Shown here: positions 1 through 6,154 of the stretch, piece after piece | Layout of the letters: each line of letters begins with the position of its first letter | Position numbering within the stretch: position 1 is the stretch's first letter | NCBI GenBank assembly: GCA_002084535.1 | Contig: NBLI01000110.1 | Coordinates: forward strand, 1-6,154 | Length of the DNA: 6,154 nucleotides | Direction: 5' to 3' | Source: Candidatus Zhuqueibacterota bacterium 4572_119 | GTDB lineage: Bacteria; Zhuqueibacterota; Zhuqueibacteria; Thermofontimicrobiales; Thermofontimicrobiaceae | Notes under the pieces: generated by a model | What the model saw: the letters and a program-made list of their open reading frames with translations, nothing else | The model's database searches: none | What the model was told of the DNA's origin: nothing | Program-made: the position numbers and the translations under genes

Positions 1-3000
1 GGACCAGGGCGATGTAGATTGTCTTACTCCAAATACTTCTATTAGCTGTTGCCAATCGTCTTGCACATTGAGTCTGGCTAATTGCTGCAGTATTATTTCC
101 ATATTATTGTCTTCCCAGCCTTCGAAAACAGGCGTCCGGTATTCGTAATAATTGTTATCATCAGAACCAAAGCGTAGGAAGAGCTGAACGCTTGTTTTAT
201 CTTTGGCAAATCCGGCTCCGTAGGCATTACCACCATGAATAAACATTTTCATTTTATCATAGTGAATGAAATTTTCCGACTGAAAAAATGTTTTACGTAA
301 AATTCCACTGGCGCCTGGCTGCAAATCGTTTATTCGAAGTATCAATGCCTGTTCTTTTGCCTCCACTCGTGTGATGCGGTCCTTAACACCGGAAACTCCG
401 GGAGGTGGAGTATAGTCATCATTGTCGTGTGTATTGGTCACCGCGGCAACAACGGTCGTGTCATTATTAACATCAAAAGGCGCGTCGTCTTCCATTGCTA
501 CGCCCATTTCTTTCCAATCATTCCCGACGAGGTTTATTTCCGCGATTCGTAACGCGGTACGTGCTGAACAACTGTCAATCCAGATACGGGCGTATTCAAT
601 ACGCGACCAGTCAGGAGTGCCAAATGGATCAAACTCGTTTAGCGGGATTCTGTATAAACGCCAGCCATAGGTGTTTTCCTGACCGCCGGCGATGAGTGTT
701 GTATCTTCATGGTCTTTTGCAAGGCTAAATGAAAATCTAAAAAAATCATTGATTATGTCCATTGAACCATTCGCGTTTAAATCTTCTGTGTTTGGTAATC
801 TGCCGCCCGGATCGTTTTCGTTTCCTTCGGTTCCGTTGATTTGGGAGTAATCATAACCGCCGGTGGTATAATACCAGTCATCGTAACTGGTTGGTTCGCC
901 GTCATCCTGTAACCCGTTTCCATTTATGTCCCAATAATCAGTGGGATCAGCCCCTGCCATTCCATCGAGACCGATGTCTTCTCCCGGATCGAGCAAATTG
1001 TTTCTGATTCCGCTTTGAGGTATATCTTCGGTGTCAAATTTTCCATTTGGAATAATATCTTCTGAAATTTGTCCCAGATCGATGTGCAACCTTCCTACAT
1101 TTCCCTGCACCCATATTTCCATAAACTTACTGTCAGTCTGGTCGGCGTAGCCGGAAGAAAGCCACCTTTGAACACCGCTCCATGATTGTTTTTTATCGTA
1201 TTCAGGGTCTTCCGGTCTGTCAGCAGGCGTAAAGTCCATTGTCAATACATGGACGCGCTGTGGTGTGTTGGGATTATGCGTGTCCCGGTTGGGCCAGATT
1301 TCATTGATGGCGACTTGTTCGTAAGGATTGTACCAAATCAGTCGTCCGCGTTTTTTGTAAACATCGAGAACTGTGGACATGTTTGATTGGGGACTTTGTA
1401 ATTTTTTAATCTCCAGTGGAGAAGAACAATCGCGCCAGCCGCTCTTGATAACACCAAGGGGAGTGATTTTTTTAGCGGCTTCAAAATCATCGATATAAGC
1501 GACTCCATCATTGTCACCGGTGGCATCATTATTTAACGTATTGGGATTGGGAATAATTTGCGCGATTTCTCCTTCAAAGCTTAATTTGGAAGGCTGTTTG
1601 GTTTCAATGATAGGAAAAGCGTCGATGGCTTTTGTCAGGAAATTTGGCTCAAATTGAAGAGACGTGTTCAAATCCCAGATTAAATTGCGCATGGGACCTT
1701 TGCCAACGCGCACTTTCTGGTCGAGGGTGGACTGGTTTAAATAGAGAAAAGTACCACCGATAAAAGAATTTTCCCAAAATTTATATTCACCGCGCATTCC
1801 CAGCAATGTTTTCTTTTCCAACTGAAACATTTCATTACGCTGGTAATTCACCTCCACATTCGCTGACGGGCTGGAAGCCTCATCTCGCAAAATGGTGAGT
1901 TTTCCGGAATAGTAATCAATTATATAATCCTGGTCTTTGACCAGCTTCGTGCCATTTAGAATAACTTCTTCCGATCCCTCAATAACATTCCAACCCAAAT
2001 CATAATTGGCGCTGCGGTTTTTAGATTTTACCTGGATATAAAATTTACTTTGACTGGCAATATAAGTCTGGTTCATGGTGTCGTACATGGCGCTGACATG
2101 TTTATCAAAAGGAATAAGCGTGTTGGTCGAATCCGCGAAAGGTCTGAGAAACGGAAATTCCAGTTCACCCTGAGCAAGTCTCAGGATGTTGTTATTGTTG
2201 TCAATAATGTTGTCAGGCGTCTTGTTTGCGCTTTGGTCAAGGCTGTCCAGCCCAAAAGCGCTTAAATAGGTAAAAGTTCCCTGGTCTGTTTGTATTGTTT
2301 CCTGGTCATCACCTGAAGGCGGATCAAAGAAAATTTTTACTTCAAATCCATCAGGGTCAATATCCCGCGCGCCCAGGCTGTAAACATGACGAAACATTAA
2401 GTCCCATGTTTGATCGGTGGGGCGCGGTGTTTTTGGTTTCAACATTTTAAGAAAAATAGTGCTATCGTTTAAAGCGTCAAACTGGACATCCCCTACAGTA
2501 TTCCCGGAGCTGTCTTTATAAGCGACCGCCAGCATTTCACCATCGCTGATCGCGTTTCTCAATCGAATGAAACCCAGAGAAGTTTCCAGAAAATATTCAT
2601 CTTTTTCGAGGCGAATCCAATATCCATTGGCGTTTTCCTGGTCGACAGTAGATGTGTCCGGATTTTCAGGATTGGGATCCAATTGCGCCCATCCGTAAAT
2701 TCTGCCCTGCTTGTGTTCATACATAGGACCGGATTTGTAAACTTCCAGATCAGTGATTATTCCATAAGGATCATACTGGTGGATACCATTTTTGAGTGGA
2801 AAATAGTGGTCGCGGTAATAGTCGTCAACAAAGAAATAAACACCTTTCATGTAGCTGTAATCTTTGATCGTGTGTTCGCCTTCTTCGGCGCCGCCGGCAA
2901 TGGTTAATGTTTTATTTTCACCTTTTTCCTGGCTGGCTATTGTCGTGAAATGAAAATTGCCGACTTGCGCTTGTGCCTTGATTCCAAAAAGACCGCTGTT

Positions 3001-3843
3001 TTTTCCGCTGAATGAAACAAAGCGGGTTGCCGGCAATGAAAGTGAAATATTACCTGCTTGAATGGATTGGATAATTTCGTCATCGTAGCCTTTGTAGTCG
3101 AGCTTGATCGTGTTATCAAAGTCAAACGGGCGCTCGCTGTCCTGATCAACGCTCACAGACACTTTTTCACCAATTTTACCGGTAACTTTGAATTGCTGTG
3201 TCTGTTCCATTTTAAAATTATAATCAGAGCCTCGGTTGATGGCTGTTTTTACCTGACTGCGTTTTTCATGGCGGAAACCGCCGCGGATATTTATTTGTCC
3301 GGTTACAGAAAGCGAAACCTGGTCACCGCCAAATATTGTTTGAAAAGCCCGACTGCGGATTCTGACTGGGATGGCGATTTCAATTCCCTGTCCTCTTTTG
3401 CGATCTACTTGTCCGCCGGTGATTTGTTTAATCTTGTATTCCTGCCAGATGATGTCAACATTTTTTTGCAAACAATAATTGGTGTAATCCTTTAAAGAAT
3501 ATGAAGCAGGCAGATGCAAATACTGATCAAAAGCTTTTTCCTGCACAGATACCTGATCACCGGTGCTGTCAATTTTTACATCACGCTTTATTGTTTTCGG
3601 GATTTTTTTAATCGAGGGTTGAGTAAAGTCCAGCATGGAAAGACCACGGGATAATTGTTTGGTAAACAAACGTGTCCCAAACTGATCGTACGAAGAAAGC
3701 TTCATTCCTATGTTAGAATCTTCTGACGCAATTAGTGTTGGTGAAGAAAATAAAGTGATAAAAAAATAGATCAAAATCACAATAGAAATATGAAATCCTG
3801 ATTTCGATCTTGATTTAGACTGGTATCCCATGTAATAAGTCAT
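1..3843 (-). CDS. sprA: SprA/Sov-family T9SS outer-membrane translocon, N-terminal 1281 residues (3' end beyond window)
   Basis: SprA (Sov in Porphyromonas) is the very large outer-membrane beta-barrel through which type IX secretion cargo leaves the periplasm. The frame is open from ATG 3843-3841 to the window edge without a stop, giving 1281 codons. Characterised SprA proteins have about 2400 residues, so roughly half is present. The N-terminus looks like a signal peptide: basic K10/R12/K14, hydrophobic residues 19-33, likely cleavage after LIA39. SprA_N-type signatures follow: IPV near 160, IFGGD (170-174), GGFRHEKRSQ (188-197), a stretch ending in VSVDQDSE (230-237), DEIIQSIQAGNISLSLP (255-271) and LFGIKAQAQVGNF (285-297). 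Farther on are IDDFEAAKK (784-792), WSGVQRWL (888-895), FMEIWVQGNVG (907-917) and DLGQISEDI (922-930), followed by aspartate-rich loops to about 1030. The first ATG is chosen because of the signal peptide. The frame stays open upstream to a stop at 3967-3969 but contains no other ATG, and no clear Shine-Dalgarno is visible. The gene is divergent from lptF. The family call is firm; the exact secretion role in this lineage is inferred. Confidence 0.92.
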   Translation of the reverse strand, partial: MTYYMGYQSKSRSKSGFHISIVILIYFFITLFSSPTLIASEDSNIGMKLSSYDQFGTRLFTKQLSRGLSMLDFTQPSIKKIPKTIKRDVKIDSTGDQVSVQEKAFDQYLHLPASYSLKDYTNYCLQKNVDIIWQEYKIKQITGGQVDRKRGQGIEIAIPVRIRSRAFQTIFGGDQVSLSVTGQINIRGGFRHEKRSQVKTAINRGSDYNFKMEQTQQFKVTGKIGEKVSVSVDQDSERPFDFDNTIKLDYKGYDDEIIQSIQAGNISLSLPATRFVSFSGKNSGLFGIKAQAQVGNFHFTTIASQEKGENKTLTIAGGAEEGEHTIKDYSYMKGVYFFVDDYYRDHYFPLKNGIHQYDPYGIITDLEVYKSGPMYEHKQGRIYGWAQLDPNPENPDTSTVDQENANGYWIRLEKDEYFLETSLGFIRLRNAISDGEMLAVAYKDSSGNTVGDVQFDALNDSTIFLKMLKPKTPRPTDQTWDLMFRHVYSLGARDIDPDGFEVKIFFDPPSGDDQETIQTDQGTFTYLSAFGLDSLDQSANKTPDNIIDNNNNILRLAQGELEFPFLRPFADSTNTLIPFDKHVSAMYDTMNQTYIASQSKFYIQVKSKNRSANYDLGWNVIEGSEEVILNGTKLVKDQDYIIDYYSGKLTILRDEASSPSANVEVNYQRNEMFQLEKKTLLGMRGEYKFWENSFIGGTFLYLNQSTLDQKVRVGKGPMRNLIWDLNTSLQFEPNFLTKAIDAFPIIETKQPSKLSFEGEIAQIIPNPNTLNNDATGDNDGVAYIDDFEAAKKITPLGVIKSGWRDCSSPLEIKKLQSPQSNMSTVLDVYKKRGRLIWYNPYEQVAINEIWPNRDTHNPNTPQRVHVLTMDFTPADRPEDPEYDKKQSWSGVQRWLSSGYADQTDSKFMEIWVQGNVGRLHIDLGQISEDIIPNGKFDTEDIPQSGIRNNLLDPGEDIGLDGMAGADPTDYWDINGNGLQDDGEPTSYDDWYYTTGGYDYSQINGTEGNENDPGGRLPNTEDLNANGSMDIINDFFRFSFSLAKDHEDTTLIAGGQENTYGWRLYRIPLNEFDPFGTPDWSRIEYARIWIDSCSARTALRIAEINLVGNDWKEMGVAMEDDAPFDVNNDTTVVAAVTNTHDNDDYTPPPGVSGVKDRITRVEAKEQALILRINDLQPGASGILRKTFFQSENFIHYDKMKMFIHGGNAYGAGFAKDKTSVQLFLRFGSDDNNYYEYRTPVFEGWEDNNMEIILQQLARLNVQDDWQQLIEVFGVRQSTSPWS

Positions 3844-3878
3844 GCTCTGCTGAATTTGAAGTGAATGATGAATTAATG

Positions 3879-3893
3879 AGTTAAACTTGTTAT
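3879..3893 (+). repeat. Left arm of a perfect 15-bp inverted repeat (AGTTAAACTTGTTAT)
   Basis: The 15 bases here recur as an exact reverse complement, ATAACAAGTTTAACT, at 4100-4114, with 206 bp between the arms. This arm lies 36 bp upstream of the sprA start. The distance is too long for a simple hairpin to be likely, so a pair of binding sites for one regulator is the more natural reading. No protein can be named. Confidence 0.6.
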
Positions 3894-3912
3894 GAAAATA
3901 TTTGTTCACCAA

Positions 3913-3943
3913 AACTTGTAAAAAAATATTTTTTTTACAGGTT
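3913..3943. repeat. 31-bp near-perfect palindrome, candidate operator upstream of sprA
   Basis: The arms 3913-3926 (AACTTGTAAAAAAA) and 3930-3943 (TTTTTTTACAGGTT) are complementary over 14 bp with one mismatch (3916 against 3940) around a 3-base centre, TAT. The inner half-sites read TGTA...TACA. It lies about 70-100 bp upstream of the sprA start codon and about 325 bp from lptF. An operator is the likeliest role. Because the core is A/T homopolymer it could also act as bent DNA or an upstream promoter element. Confidence 0.55.
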
Positions 3944-3977
3944 GGTTTAATGGAATGAGCCCATGATTAAAAGGCTA

Positions 3978-3989
3978 TTCAAATTTGAA
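3978..3989. repeat. Perfect 12-bp palindrome TTCAAATTTGAA
   Basis: TTCAAA and TTTGAA abut with no spacer. The element sits about 135 bp upstream of the sprA start, within the divergent spacer. It could be a protein-binding site. In such AT-rich sequence a 12-bp palindrome can arise by chance, so confidence in a function is low. Confidence 0.35.
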
Positions 3990-4020
3990 ATTAGTAATGA
4001 AATGAATTTTGAATAAATAT

Positions 4021-4046
4021 AAAAATAAGCGAATTTTAATCGCTTA
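4021..4046 (-). terminator. Possible intrinsic terminator hairpin read on the minus strand
   Basis: TAAGCGA (4026-4032) and TCGCTTA (4040-4046) form a perfect 7-bp stem around a 7-base loop. Read on the minus strand, the stem is followed at once by five Ts (4025-4021) and further T/A-rich sequence, which is the layout of a Rho-independent terminator. Only three of the seven pairs are G-C, so it would be a weak one. It lies upstream of sprA in sprA's own direction, so it could end a short antisense or leader transcript or limit read-through into sprA. No such transcript is known to exist. Confidence 0.3.
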
Positions 4047-4099
4047 ATTTATTAGATGGAACATTTTTAAGTAATAACAATTTAAAAAACTAAAACTCA

Positions 4100-4114
4100 A
4101 TAACAAGTTTAACT
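4100..4114 (-). repeat. Right arm of the 15-bp inverted repeat (ATAACAAGTTTAACT on the plus strand)
   Basis: This is the exact reverse complement of 3879-3893. It contains the AAACTTGT octamer (minus strand, 4110-4103), which also occurs on the plus strand at 3883-3890 and 3912-3919. This arm lies about 155 bp upstream of the lptF start, so the two arms are placed one toward each divergent gene. Confidence 0.6.
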
Positions 4115-4194
4115 AAGCACCTCCTCGATAATAAGAATGTCAGTTTGCTCAAACGGAAAAGAGTATTTGACTAAATAGGCAGGAATAAAACTTC

Positions 4195-4223
4195 TTGCTA
4201 ATATTCTGATATTTACGTATATT
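4195..4223 (+). promoter_or_regulatory. Candidate sigma70-like promoter for lptF-lptG
   Basis: TTGCTA (4195-4200) and TATATT (4218-4223) match the -35 and -10 consensus hexamers at 4/6 and 5/6 positions with a 17-bp spacer. A second -10-like hexamer, TATAAC, overlaps at 4223-4228. The start codon follows at 4268, leaving a short leader. Many such matches arise by chance in AT-rich DNA, and some FCB bacteria use a different promoter consensus, so this is only a candidate. Confidence 0.3.
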
Positions 4224-4267
4224 ATAACTTATTTTCTAATCATTGAGTTCCCAACTAATTTTGAATT

Positions 4268-5674
4268 ATGAGCATTTTATCCAGGCATATTATACGACAG
4301 CACATTGGTCCTTTCTTTTTTGGATTCTTCGTAATTACCCTTTTATTCATGCTTAATCTGGTGTTCAAAGAGTTAGGCAAAATTTTGAGCAAGGGGCTGA
4401 ATTTTTGGATTGTCCTGGAGTTCTTTGCCCTGAATCTCGCCTGGATTGTAGCGTTGGCTGTTCCGATGGGTGTGCTCATGGCTTGCCTGATGGCATTTGG
4501 ACAGCTATCGGCTGACAGCGAAGTTGTCGCGATAAAAGCCAGTGGAATAAGTTTGTACCGGGCAATTTTGCCAGTGTTTCTGGTCTCCATCGGATTAACT
4601 TTTTTTTTAATCTGGTTTAATAATTATGTGCTGCCGGACTCAAATCACCGTTTGCGTTTATTAGCCAGGGACATCACCCTAAAACGACCGACAGTAAGCC
4701 TGGAACCCGGCTACCTGTACGAGGAAATCCCTGATATATCGATACGGGTGGAAGGATTACAAGAAGAGGAGGGCCTTTCCCGGCTAACCGACGTGCTGAT
4801 TTATGACAGAAGTGATGCCAATGTTAACAGGTCGATCATCGCCGATCATGGGGAGATTTTTGTTAACAAAGAAACCGGCTTGTTGCAAGTAACGCTTTTT
4901 GACGGGGAGATCCATGAGATTACTGCTGACAAATTGCAGCAATATACAAAGGTGAAATTTCCCAGGTATAAAATGACCATTCCCATTCCGGATATGGTGC
5001 TTCAGCGAAGGGATTCCGAATACCGTGGAGACAGGGAACAAAGCTCGCAAATGATGCGGGAGGAAATAGATAATAACATTAAACTGTTGGAAAAACGACA
5101 CGAGAATCTGGTTAAATATATAAACCTGCAAATGAAGCGCTATTTTCCTGAACCAAATGGTTTAAATGAAAATGAAGCGGAGTTAGCTACTGAGGTCATT
5201 GTCCCCAAAAAATTGCTTTCCACAGCCCGGTATCGAAATAATATTGACAAACAAATTCGTATTAATAAAAACATTCTAAGACGAATCAAGTCCGAGAAGG
5301 ACATCAATAAAAGCTATAGCCTCACCAATAAGAAATTGCTGGTGGAAATTTATAAAAAATATTCTATCCCGTTTGCTTGTGTTGTATTTGTTTTGATTGG
5401 CGCGCCATTGGGCATTATGGCTCATCGTGGCAGCATGGCAATCGGAGGTGGTATAAGTCTCATCTTTTTCATTGTTTATTGGATTTTCCTGATTGGCGGT
5501 GAAGAACTTGCTGACCGGGATATGTTGTCACCGTTTTTATCAATGTGGATGGCGAACTTCATTGTTGGAGGTTTTGGGGTTTTCCTTTTGGTGCGAACGG
5601 TTAAAGAAGTTGCATTGTTGGATTTCAGCTTTCTTAAAAAATTAATTCCAAAACGGTTCAAACAACAATCATGA
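4268..5674 (+). CDS. lptF: LptF/LptG-family permease, LptF-like, with an extended periplasmic region
   Basis: LptF pairs with LptG and the ATPase LptB to pull lipopolysaccharide out of the inner membrane and pass it toward LptC and LptA. The 468-residue protein has the family layout: transmembrane segments near 14-32, 56-80 and 97-119, a periplasmic beta-rich domain near 125-245, then three more transmembrane segments near 365-383, 391-411 and 422-443. The cytoplasmic loop GQLSADSEVVAIKASGIS (78-95) is the conserved coupling segment of this family, and LIGAPLGIMAHRG (376-388) lies at the conserved TM4-TM5 turn. It is about 100 residues longer than E. coli LptF. The extra length is a charged, probably helical stretch at about 250-355, before TM4. 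The start is firm because an in-frame TGA lies at 4262-4264 and the next Met is residue 28. No Shine-Dalgarno is visible. Its stop overlaps the start of lptG. Calling it LptF rather than LptG rests mainly on gene order. Confidence 0.9.
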   Translation: MSILSRHIIRQHIGPFFFGFFVITLLFMLNLVFKELGKILSKGLNFWIVLEFFALNLAWIVALAVPMGVLMACLMAFGQLSADSEVVAIKASGISLYRAILPVFLVSIGLTFFLIWFNNYVLPDSNHRLRLLARDITLKRPTVSLEPGYLYEEIPDISIRVEGLQEEEGLSRLTDVLIYDRSDANVNRSIIADHGEIFVNKETGLLQVTLFDGEIHEITADKLQQYTKVKFPRYKMTIPIPDMVLQRRDSEYRGDREQSSQMMREEIDNNIKLLEKRHENLVKYINLQMKRYFPEPNGLNENEAELATEVIVPKKLLSTARYRNNIDKQIRINKNILRRIKSEKDINKSYSLTNKKLLVEIYKKYSIPFACVVFVLIGAPLGIMAHRGSMAIGGGISLIFFIVYWIFLIGGEELADRDMLSPFLSMWMANFIVGGFGVFLLVRTVKEVALLDFSFLKKLIPKRFKQQS

Positions 5675-6154
5675 AAATTCTTGATAAATATCTCCTTTCC
5701 AATTTTTTCGGAACTCTCATTTTTTCACTGGTCGCGTTTTCAGCAATATTTATAATAATCGATGTGATTGGTTTTCTGGATAAATTTATCGATCATAATG
5801 TTCCCATTCCGGTTGTGGCAAAATATTATGTTTTTTATTTGCCTTACATTATCATATTAACATTGCCGGTAGCGACTTTGCTTTCGAGCTTGTTCAGTGT
5901 GGGGCAGCTTGCCAGGTACAATGAAATCACCGCGATGCGCGCTTCCGGACTTTCCAATTACCGTATTTTGACGCCTTTGTTCATTGCCGGTATTTTGATT
6001 AGTATGCTTTCCATGTACACTGGCGAACGATTTGTCCCTTTTACAAATCAGCAAAAAAAAGATGTGTATGAAAGCTATGTGAGCAGAAAGAAGAAAAAAA
6101 GTAAAAGGAAAACAAAAAATATCCAATTACAAATCGAGCAGGACAAGTGGCTGC
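5671..6154 (+). CDS. lptG: LptF/LptG-family permease, LptG-like, N-terminal 161 residues (3' end beyond window)
   Basis: This is the second permease of the LPS-extraction ABC transporter and would form the heterodimer with the product upstream. ATG 5671-5673 shares bases with the lptF stop TGA 5672-5674 (ATGA overlap), which implies one operon and probable translational coupling giving balanced amounts. The 161 visible codons show transmembrane segments near 12-31, 55-77 and 98-117. They also show the family's cytoplasmic coupling loop GQLARYNEITAMRASGLS (78-95), closely parallel to the same loop in the upstream protein. The periplasmic domain begins after TM3 and opens with a strongly basic run, RKKKKSKRKTK (139-149), just before NIQLQIEQ. 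The frame is intact to the window edge, so the truncation is only by the window. Family membership is clear; the LptG assignment rests on position after lptF. Confidence 0.88.
   Translation, partial: MKILDKYLLSNFFGTLIFSLVAFSAIFIIIDVIGFLDKFIDHNVPIPVVAKYYVFYLPYIIILTLPVATLLSSLFSVGQLARYNEITAMRASGLSNYRILTPLFIAGILISMLSMYTGERFVPFTNQQKKDVYESYVSRKKKKSKRKTKNIQLQIEQDKWL

Larger units (their letters stand above)
3844..4267. promoter_or_regulatory. AT-rich divergent intergenic region between sprA and lptF
   Basis: This 424-bp spacer separates the starts of two divergently transcribed genes, so it must carry both promoters. It is clearly more AT-rich than the flanking coding sequence. I found no convincing gene, tRNA or CRISPR array in it. 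It contains several symmetric elements, listed separately: a 31-bp near-palindrome, a 15-bp inverted repeat, a 12-bp palindrome and a hairpin with a T tract. Such a long, structured spacer suggests more regulation than two simple promoters need, but this is inference. Confidence 0.8.

Noticed and set aside
422..2907. Several short plus-strand and minus-strand frames (60-85 codons) within 422-2907
   Set aside because: All overlap the continuous SprA frame in another reading frame, without domains, signal peptides or ribosome sites of their own.
3058..3495. A 145-codon plus-strand open frame inside the SprA region
   Set aside because: It lies wholly opposite well-conserved SprA_N coding sequence, resembles no family I know, and has the composition expected of an antisense shadow.
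3844..3966. N-terminal extension of SprA using TTG/GTG at 3912-3907
   Set aside because: The frame is open upstream to a stop at 3967-3969, but using these codons would place more than 20 residues before the signal peptide and run through the operator-like region. The ATG at 3843 gives a normal signal peptide.
4167..4195. TTGACT at 4167-4172 as the -35 of an lptF promoter
   Set aside because: It is a good -35 hexamer, but at 16-18 bp spacing there is no acceptable -10; the pair at 4195/4218 is better.
3844..4267. CRISPR array, tRNA or insertion-sequence end in the spacer
   Set aside because: The repeats are too few and irregular for CRISPR, no cloverleaf could be drawn, and no transposase fragment or target duplication was seen.
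4255..5131. Minus-strand frames of 111 and 115 codons opposite lptF
   Set aside because: They are antisense to conserved transmembrane and periplasmic coding sequence of LptF and show no recognisable motif.
5857..6126. An 89-codon minus-strand frame with hydrophobic, Phe-rich N-terminus
   Set aside because: The Phe-rich run is the complement of the A-rich lysine codons in lptG; there is no independent evidence for a gene.

Overview
The window holds three protein genes in a divergent arrangement and one 424-bp AT-rich spacer. The leftward gene fills the first 3843 bases and runs off the left edge. It encodes the N-terminal 1281 residues of a SprA/Sov-type protein, the giant outer-membrane translocon of the type IX secretion system (T9SS). 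I translated it row by row and found no internal stop or frameshift. The rightward genes are an overlapping pair of LptF/LptG-family permeases, the membrane half of the LptB2FG lipopolysaccharide extractor. The first (468 aa) is complete and the second is cut off by the right edge after 161 codons.

Organism: SprA together with Lpt permeases indicates a diderm of the FCB group (Bacteroidetes, Chlorobi, Ignavibacteria, Calditrichota, KSB1, Marinimicrobia and relatives). The moderate GC content, AT-rich spacer and lack of clear Shine-Dalgarno sequences before the two translation starts that border the spacer fit this. I cannot assign a phylum from the sequence alone. Several SprA motifs differ from the forms I recall in Flavobacteriia (for example DLGQISEDI and WSGVQRWL), so a lineage outside Bacteroidetes proper is plausible.

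Layout: 1-3843 minus, sprA (partial at its 3' end); 3844-4267, divergent control region; 4268-5674 plus, lptF; 5671 to the end plus, lptG (partial at its 3' end, 4-bp ATGA overlap with lptF). The spacer has no convincing gene. It does contain a long A/T palindrome, a perfect 15-bp inverted repeat 206 bp apart, recurring AAACTTGT boxes, a 12-bp palindrome, and a minus-strand hairpin with a T tract downstream of an orphan AGGAGGTG.

How the genes relate: both arms of the locus serve the outer membrane. LptF and LptG would extract LPS from the inner membrane for transport outward. SprA is a barrel in the outer membrane that exports T9SS cargo, some of which is anchored to LPS in known species. 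I see no wholly new system here. The points most worth checking are the architecture of the spacer, the helical insertion in LptF and the aspartate-rich loops in SprA.
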